Of a DNA stretch of 16,638 nt, positions 13,004-16,638 are shown piece by piece. Position 1 is the stretch's first letter, and each line of letters begins with the position of its first letter. Below the pieces are notes generated by a model that did no database searches, had not been told where the DNA came from, and was given only the letters and a program-made list of their open reading frames with translations. Source of the stretch: an uncultured Treponema sp. (GTDB lineage: Bacteria > Spirochaetota > Spirochaetia > Treponematales > Treponemataceae). The DNA is taken from the NCBI GenBank assembly GCA_934667505.1, contig CAKULY010000035.1, positions 1-16,638 on the forward strand, in the 5' to 3' direction. The position numbers and the translations under genes are program-made.

Positions 13004-13537
13004 TTATTTGGCTTTTGCACTAATTGTCATGGACATTGTTTTACCGTCCATTGCCGGTTGTTTTTCCACAACATACGCGGAAGTAAGCCTTTTTAAAACT
13101 TCCTGCAGGACATCATAACCGAGTTCTGTGTGCGCAAGTTCACGTCCGCGGAAACGGATTGTAACTTTTACTTTACATCCTTCGTTTAAAAATTCCTGTA
13201 CATGCTTGGCTTTAGTATCAAGATCCCCTGAACCAATTTTTGGTTGCATACGGATTTCTTTTAACTTTAGTACCTTTTGGTTTTTCTTGGATTCACGGAG
13301 CTTTTTTTCCTGTTCAAACCGATACTTGCCGAAGTCGAGTATTTTGCATACTGGCGGATTGGCATTTGGTGAAACCTCAACAAGGTCCAGGTCCTTCTCT
13401 TTTGCCATTTTAAGAGCTTCCATTGTAGGAACAATGCCTTTCTGGTTACCCTCATCATCAATGAGACGTACCTCGCGGACTCGAATCATTTCATTAACTC
13501 TAAGTCCATTTTTACTGTTGTTGTTTGTGTATGCCAA
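13004..13537 (-). CDS. infC: Translation initiation factor IF-3
   Basis: Binds the 30S subunit, prevents premature 50S joining and checks start codon and initiator tRNA. The N-domain (about 10-80) has [21 protein letters not shown] and [24 protein letters not shown] basic linker (74-95) follows, then the C-domain with [20 protein letters not shown] and [18 protein letters not shown]. The protein has 177 residues, normal length. The start is a TTG (13537-13535), four bases after a perfect AGGAGG; the codon before it in frame is TAG, so no earlier start is possible, and the next in-frame ATG would cut into the conserved region. Rare start codons on infC are classic (AUU in E. coli), where IF-3 represses its own mRNA. 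It is the first gene of the operon that runs to yaiI, with its own promoter at 13616-13587. Confidence 0.97.
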   Translation of the reverse strand: MAYTNNNSKNGLRVNEMIRVREVRLIDDEGNQKGIVPTMEALKMAKEKDLDLVEVSPNANPPVCKILDFGKYRFEQEKKLRESKKNQKVLKLKEIRMQPKIGSGDLDTKAKHVQEFLNEGCKVKVTIRFRGRELAHTELGYDVLQEVLKRLTSAYVVEKQPAMDGKTMSMTISAKAK

Positions 13538-13548
13538 CTATCCTCCTA

Positions 13549-13562
13549 GTGTTGAAAAACAC
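13549..13562 (-). promoter_or_regulatory. Small hairpin touching the infC ribosome binding site
   Basis: On the minus strand GTGTT-TTTC-AACAC (13562 down to 13549) folds as a 5-bp stem with a 4-base loop, ending one base before the AGGAGGA site (13547-13541). It lies in a leader of about 42 bases between the predicted transcription start (near 13580) and the TTG. The stem is short, so its importance is uncertain. Confidence 0.35.
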
Positions 13563-13586
13563 GCATTTCATGTAAACGTAATATAC

Positions 13587-13616
13587 ATTATATCTGAAAT
13601 AAACCGTTAATGTCTA
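13587..13616 (-). promoter_or_regulatory. Promoter of the infC operon
   Basis: Minus strand: TAGACA (13616-13611, 5 of 6 consensus), an 18-base spacer, and a perfect TATAAT (13592-13587). The predicted start is near 13580. It serves infC and, with no terminator visible between genes, probably all six genes down to yaiI. The divergent pta start is about 75 bases away; its own promoter is less clear (CATAAT at 13668-13673 without a good -35). Confidence 0.65.
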
Positions 13617-13688
13617 TAGCAAAAAAATCTATTTAGTGTTACTGTATTAAAAATTATATTTATCTATCATAATTTAAGGAAGATTTTT

Positions 13689-14720
13689 ATGGATTTTGTA
13701 ACTGAACTTAAAAAAAAGGCTGCTTCGGCAGGAAAAACAATTGTTCTTTGTGAAGGCGAAGATAAACGTGTTGTAGAAGCTGCCGCTAAAATTGTTAAAG
13801 AAGGAATTGCAGGAATAATTCTTCTTGGAAACCGTGCAGAATGTGAAAAACTTGTTCCAGACGCAGATCTTTCTGGTGTAAAAATAGTAGATCCTCAAAC
13901 AGATTCTAATGCCGATAAATATGCAGAAATTTTGTTTAAAGCACGGGAAGGAAAAATAAACAAAAAGACAGGAGCTCCTGAATATGCGGATGTTGCAGCT
14001 GCAAAAGCTTCTATTCTAAAAGATTACACAATGTACGGCGCTTTGATTTTGAAAGCAGGCGAAGCAGACGGTTTCGTTTCTGGAGCCTGTCATTCTACTG
14101 CAAATACTCTTAGACCTGGTCTTCAAGTTATAAAAACAGCTCCTGGAGTTCAGACTGTTTCTTCATGCTTTATTATGGTAGCTCCTGAAGGCGGAAATAA
14201 ATATGTAAAAGAAGGAATCGCTCTTTTTGGTGACTGCGCAGTGAATATAGAGCCTTCTTCAGAGCAGCTTGCAGATATTGCGATTGCTTCTGCAGATACA
14301 GCAAAACGAATTGCAGGAATTGAACCTCGAGTTGCGTTGCTTTCTTTTTCTACAAAAGGTTCTGGAAATGACGCAAAACTTCTTAACACCGTTGGCAAAG
14401 TTCAAGAGGCTGTAAAAATTGCAAAAGAAAAAGCTCCTGATTTGACGCTCGATGGTGAATTCCAGTTTGATGCTGCGGTTGCTCCCGAAGTTGGGGAATT
14501 AAAAGCTCCTGGAAGCAAGGTTGCAGGTCATGCAAACGTTTTTGTATTTCCAAACATAAATGCAGGAAATATTGGCTATAAGATTTGTCAGCGAATGGGC
14601 GGTTGGATGGCTATAGGTCCTGTTTGCCAAGGTTTTGCAAAACCTTTGAACGATTTAAGTCGTGGCTGCAATGTTGATGATATTGTTGCAACGGTTGCAG
14701 TAACAGCTCTTCAAGCGTAA
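13689..14720 (+). CDS. pta: Phosphate acetyltransferase
   Basis: Interconverts acetyl-CoA and acetyl phosphate, the first step of the Pta-AckA route that gives ATP and acetate in fermenting bacteria; cytoplasmic. At 343 residues it is the short catalytic form, without the regulatory N-terminal domains of E. coli Pta. Family motifs: ADGFVSGACHSTANTLRPGL (126-145, with Arg142), LLSFSTKGSG (217-226), DGEFQFDAAVAP (255-266), HANVFVFPNINAGNIGYK (281-298), QGFAKPLNDLSRGC (314-327, with Ser324 and Arg325 matching the catalytic Ser-Arg pair). The ATG follows AAGGAAGA by 5 bases. Many codons end in A or T, matching the neighbours, with no sign of transfer. A strong terminator hairpin follows at 14728-14756, so it is probably monocistronic; ackA is not in the window. 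Confidence 0.97.
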   Translation: MDFVTELKKKAASAGKTIVLCEGEDKRVVEAAAKIVKEGIAGIILLGNRAECEKLVPDADLSGVKIVDPQTDSNADKYAEILFKAREGKINKKTGAPEYADVAAAKASILKDYTMYGALILKAGEADGFVSGACHSTANTLRPGLQVIKTAPGVQTVSSCFIMVAPEGGNKYVKEGIALFGDCAVNIEPSSEQLADIAIASADTAKRIAGIEPRVALLSFSTKGSGNDAKLLNTVGKVQEAVKIAKEKAPDLTLDGEFQFDAAVAPEVGELKAPGSKVAGHANVFVFPNINAGNIGYKICQRMGGWMAIGPVCQGFAKPLNDLSRGCNVDDIVATVAVTALQA

Positions 14721-14727
14721 GTGGAAT

Positions 14728-14761
14728 TTTATGGGCGGAAAAAATCCGCTCATAAAGTTTT
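14728..14761 (+). terminator. Rho-independent terminator after pta
   Basis: TTTATGGGCGGA (14728-14739) pairs with TCCGCTCATAAA (14745-14756) around an AAAAA loop: a 12-bp stem with one G-U wobble. A modest T-run (GTTTT, 14757-14761) and further T-rich sequence follow. It starts 8 bases after the pta stop codon. With A-rich flanks it might also work on the opposite strand. Confidence 0.75.
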
Positions 14762-14781
14762 GCATTTCAAACAAGATTATC

Positions 14782-14861
14782 AGGTTGAAAATCGAGTTTT
14801 TAAAGCGAAGAATAAAAGCGTAAGCGAATTTACAATTTATAAAAAACTTGACTTTCGACCT
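14782..14861. repeat. 80-base element with imperfect 20-base terminal inverted repeats, related to the repeat at 9733
   Basis: AGGTTGAAAATCGAGTTTTT (14782-14801) matches the reverse complement of 14842-14861 at 17 of 20 positions, and two of the three mismatches would be G-U pairs in RNA. The 40-base interior has GCG-containing near-repeats (AAAGCGAAG, AAAAGCGTAAGCGAA). The right arm in reverse shares AGGTCGAAAGT with 9733-9743. ATC flanks both ends (14779-14781 and 14862-14864), too short to prove a target duplication. The element could be a palindromic mobile unit or a long RNA hairpin; its right arm supplies TTGACT (14848-14853), a possible -35 for the next gene. Confidence 0.5.
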
Positions 14862-14875
14862 ATCAAACTTATAGC
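14848..14875 (+). promoter_or_regulatory. Tentative promoter of the membrane protein gene
   Basis: TTGACT (14848-14853, 5 of 6 consensus) is followed after 16 bases by TATAGC (14870-14875, 4 of 6). Transcription would start near 14882, only a few bases before the ATG at 14885. A CAGG ribosome binding site (14875-14878) would then not be transcribed, so either the mRNA starts upstream or this box is not used. Confidence 0.25.
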
Positions 14876-14884
14876 AGGTTTTAT

Positions 14885-15529
14885 ATGTTTCTTTTTATGC
14901 TTCTTCTTTTTCCAGCTGTTTTAGGATTTTATTGGATTAGAACTTCTGAAACAAGAATTCGAACTTTAATTTTTACAGGATTTTTGATAGGCGTTTTTGT
15001 AGACATTTTCATGGCGTTGTTCACTTATCTTCACAGAATACCAGAGTATAATTTTATTTCGAACATGTTGTATTTTTCTCTTAAAAACTATATTTTGCCT
15101 TCTGTGATTTTATATCTTTCCTATTTTTTTATTGTAAAAGAAAGTTTAGAATTTAGAATAAAGTCCTTTTTCCCATTGATTGCTTCTTTTTTCGCAGTTT
15201 ATATGCCTTACACTATAATAGTTGCAAATGAAAGTTTAGTTTCTGTGTTTTCGCTTTTCTTTAAGCCTGCAATTTGTCTTTCTTATGTAATATATTTGTC
15301 TTTCTTTATTTTTAAATTGTATAAATTTTTGATAAATCGCAAAAAATTGCATACGATTTTTACAATTCTGTTTCTTCTTGTGTCGATGTTGCTTCCTGCG
15401 ATATTGGAAACTTTCTATATAATGGGTGCTTTGTTGATTTTTACTTACATTTTTTCTTTTTTCTACGTGTTTGGCGCAATAATCTTGTTTGTAAAAGATT
15501 TAAGAAGAATAGATGGATTTCTTTTTTAG
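14885..15529 (+). CDS. Polytopic membrane protein, unknown function
   Basis: I do not recognise a family. The 214 residues are strongly hydrophobic and Phe/Ile/Leu-rich, with about six to seven membrane segments: roughly 2-17, 26-46, 66-84 (YILPSVILYLSYFFIV), 94-112, 120-147, 157-176 and 182-203. Short basic loops (RTSETRIRT at 19-27; KLYKFLINRKKLH at 144-156) probably face the cytoplasm. It ends VKDLRRIDGFLF. No catalytic motif, transporter signature or signal peptide is evident. The ATG has a CAGG site 6 bases upstream; a second in-frame ATG lies four codons later. The next gene, a secreted protein, begins 15 bases after its stop, so the two are probably expressed together. The Phe/Ile richness reflects both membrane character and AT-rich DNA. 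Confidence 0.75.
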   Translation: MFLFMLLLFPAVLGFYWIRTSETRIRTLIFTGFLIGVFVDIFMALFTYLHRIPEYNFISNMLYFSLKNYILPSVILYLSYFFIVKESLEFRIKSFFPLIASFFAVYMPYTIIVANESLVSVFSLFFKPAICLSYVIYLSFFIFKLYKFLINRKKLHTIFTILFLLVSMLLPAILETFYIMGALLIFTYIFSFFYVFGAIILFVKDLRRIDGFLF

Positions 15530-15544
15530 ACAAGGAAAAATAAT

Positions 15545-16210
15545 ATGAAAAAAAATGTTTTGTTTTTGTGTCTTTTGGTTCTGGGCGGAATATCTTTTGC
15601 AGAAGTAAAACCTGGTGATATTTATTATACAGACGGAACTGTAAGTCCTAAAGTTTTAAAGAAGAAAACTCCAGCAGGAATTGTTCTTTGCGTAAGTGGC
15701 GGCAAAGCTGAAAAACTTCTTTCTCTTTCTGAATCTTCCTGTTACACTCCTTTTGCAAAGCAGGGAAATTCTGGCTATCTTTCGTTTTTGGAGACCAGCA
15801 AATCTGACGGAAGCAAAAATTTTGACTCGCTTTTAGCAGTTGATTCAGAAGCAGAAAAGGCTCTTTTAGAAGAATATCCTGCATTCGCCTGGTGCAAGAA
15901 CTGTAAGGACGGCGGATTTGACGACTGGTATCTTCCTGCTGCTGATGAGATGATTTTGTATTACAGAAATTTTACTGCAATTTCAAAAAGTCTTTCGCTT
16001 TTGAAAAAGTCGAAATTTGAAAGTCTTGTAAATCTTCCGCTGGAATTTGATTCCGAATGGGCTGAGCGTTCAATCTGGATGAAAACTTCAACGCAGTGTC
16101 CTGATGTTACAATTTCTGTTTATGAAGTGAATGTTCGTCAAGGAAAAATTGACGACCATCACAATAAAGCTCGTGGCGCAGTTGTCCGAGCGGTACGAAA
16201 AGTAAAATAA
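15545..16210 (+). CDS. Secreted protein with a DUF1566-like (C-type-lectin-fold-like) region
   Basis: Residues 1-19 are a signal peptide (KKNVLFLCLLVLGGISFA, cleavage after SFA), so the product is periplasmic or outside the cell; no lipobox cysteine is seen at that site. The mature protein opens KPGDIYYTDGTVS (22-34) and then KTPAGIVLCVSGG (41-53), an opening seen in many spirochaete and Bacteroidetes surface proteins. GGFDDWYLPAADEM (123-136) and the ending GAVVRAVRKV (211-220) are DUF1566-like signatures. A CKNC pair (117-120) and Cys66 and Cys185 could form disulphides. The family is thought to have a lectin-like fold; no ligand can be inferred. A clean AAGGA site lies 8 bases before the ATG. 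It follows the membrane protein by 15 bases and precedes purC by 38. Confidence 0.8.
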   Translation: MKKNVLFLCLLVLGGISFAEVKPGDIYYTDGTVSPKVLKKKTPAGIVLCVSGGKAEKLLSLSESSCYTPFAKQGNSGYLSFLETSKSDGSKNFDSLLAVDSEAEKALLEEYPAFAWCKNCKDGGFDDWYLPAADEMILYYRNFTAISKSLSLLKKSKFESLVNLPLEFDSEWAERSIWMKTSTQCPDVTISVYEVNVRQGKIDDHHNKARGAVVRAVRKVK

Positions 16211-16248
16211 CAAGATAAAAACAGCCGAAAATTTTATAGGAGAAATAT

Positions 16249-16638
16249 ATGAAAAAATATGCTAGCGGAAAAGTCCGCGAAGTTTACGATTTGGAAGACG
16301 GAAGAATGGTCATCGTCACAACAGACCGAATCAGCGCGTTTGACGTGATTCTTCCGACTATGATTACGGACAAGGGCAAGGTTCTGAACTCTCTTGCGAA
16401 TTTCTGGTTTGACTACACAAAAGACATTGTAAAAAACCACATGATTTCTTCGGACTTAAAGGATATGCCGGAAGAATTCCAGAAGCCTGAGTTTGAAGGA
16501 AGAACAATTCTTGTAAAAAAACTCAAGATGATTCCTTACGAAGTTATCGTGCGCGGATATATGTTCGGTTCAATGTACGAAGCGTACAAAAAAGGCGAGC
16601 CGTTTCTAGGACACAAGTTTGAAAAGGAATACCAGCAG
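16249..16638 (+). CDS. purC: SAICAR synthetase (PurC), 5' part cut by window end
   Basis: Phosphoribosylaminoimidazole-succinocarboxamide synthase joins aspartate to CAIR using ATP, a late step of purine synthesis. The first 130 residues are present and the frame is open to the last base. Visible motifs are SGKVREVYDLEDGRMVIVTT (6-25, nucleotide-binding start), TDRISAFDVILPTMITDKGK (25-44), SLANFWFDYTKDIVKNHMIS (48-67), then EGRTILVKKLKMIPYEVIVR (83-102) and GYMFGSMYEAYKKGE (103-117). The FWF segment and the long spacing after it resemble the longer yeast ADE1-like class more than the short E. coli enzyme. A strong AGGAG (16238-16242) lies 6 bases before the ATG. My hand count gives about 44% GC over 16261-16500, and C-ending codons are commoner than in neighbours; this may mark high expression or different ancestry. 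Confidence 0.95.
   Translation, partial: MKKYASGKVREVYDLEDGRMVIVTTDRISAFDVILPTMITDKGKVLNSLANFWFDYTKDIVKNHMISSDLKDMPEEFQKPEFEGRTILVKKLKMIPYEVIVRGYMFGSMYEAYKKGEPFLGHKFEKEYQQ

Noticed and set aside
13128..13610. 160-residue open frame on the + strand across infC
   Set aside because: Antisense to infC, Ser/Phe-rich with no motif, and it runs through the infC promoter and leader.
13640..13675. A confident pta promoter
   Set aside because: TATCAT/CATAAT at 13665-13673 could be a -10, but the sequence 16-18 bases upstream does not resemble a -35.
14721..14924. 67-codon open frame after pta beginning GTG
   Set aside because: It covers the pta terminator and the inverted-repeat element, overlaps the membrane protein gene and has no ribosome binding site, so it is not a gene.

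Overview
The window looks like ordinary core chromosome from a low-GC spirochaete, most probably a Treponema-type organism (family Treponemataceae). The inference rests on several things: AT-rich sequence with many A/T homopolymers, a relaxed lipobox on a lipoprotein (FYS-C), secreted or envelope proteins of a kind common in treponemes (a HEAT-repeat exported protein and a protein opening with GDIYYTDGTVS), and an infC-rpmI-rplT cluster running straight into ZapB-like and ZapA genes. Species cannot be told. I see no tRNA, rRNA, CRISPR array, insertion sequence, prophage or recognisable defence island.

Layout. Positions 1-258 are non-coding, with two stem-loops and a strong promoter. The first forward block (259-5915) holds dut, lptF, lptG, tgt and a HEAT-repeat exported protein; dut/lptF and lptF/lptG overlap by 4 bases, and tgt and the HEAT gene are 3 bases apart. 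It meets stop-to-stop a reverse block (5916-9643): a lipoprotein of the CapA metallophosphatase-like family whose 3' end overlaps the start of an HrpA-type DEAH RNA helicase. From 9644 to 9867 is a divergent intergenic region with a promoter each way and one copy of a short dispersed repeat. A forward GAF/HD-GYP gene (9868-11109) then collides, with overlapping stop codons, with the reverse operon infC-rpmI-rplT-zapB-like-zapA-yaiI (13537 down to 11106). The window closes with forward pta, its terminator, an 80-base inverted-repeat element, a polytopic membrane protein, a secreted DUF1566-like protein and the 5' part of purC, cut by the window end.

How they work together. dut and purC serve nucleotide metabolism and pta serves acetate/ATP metabolism. 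infC, rpmI, rplT, tgt and hrpA serve translation and RNA. lptF/lptG, the HEAT protein, the CapA-like lipoprotein and the secreted pair at 14885-16210 concern the envelope. zapA and the ZapB-like gene concern the FtsZ ring and are translationally linked to ribosomal protein L20. The HD-GYP protein would lower cyclic di-GMP.

I found no clearly new multi-gene system. The best leads are: two promoters whose -10 boxes end exactly 7 bases before an ATG with no ribosome binding site (dut and the CapA-like gene), implying leaderless mRNAs; a dispersed AGGTCGAAAGT repeat, once solo and once as an imperfect inverted pair; an unassigned C-terminal domain on HrpA; an HD-GYP variant with insertions in its signature; and the ribosome-to-divisome operon. 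Every promoter and RNA-structure call was read by eye and has not been tested.
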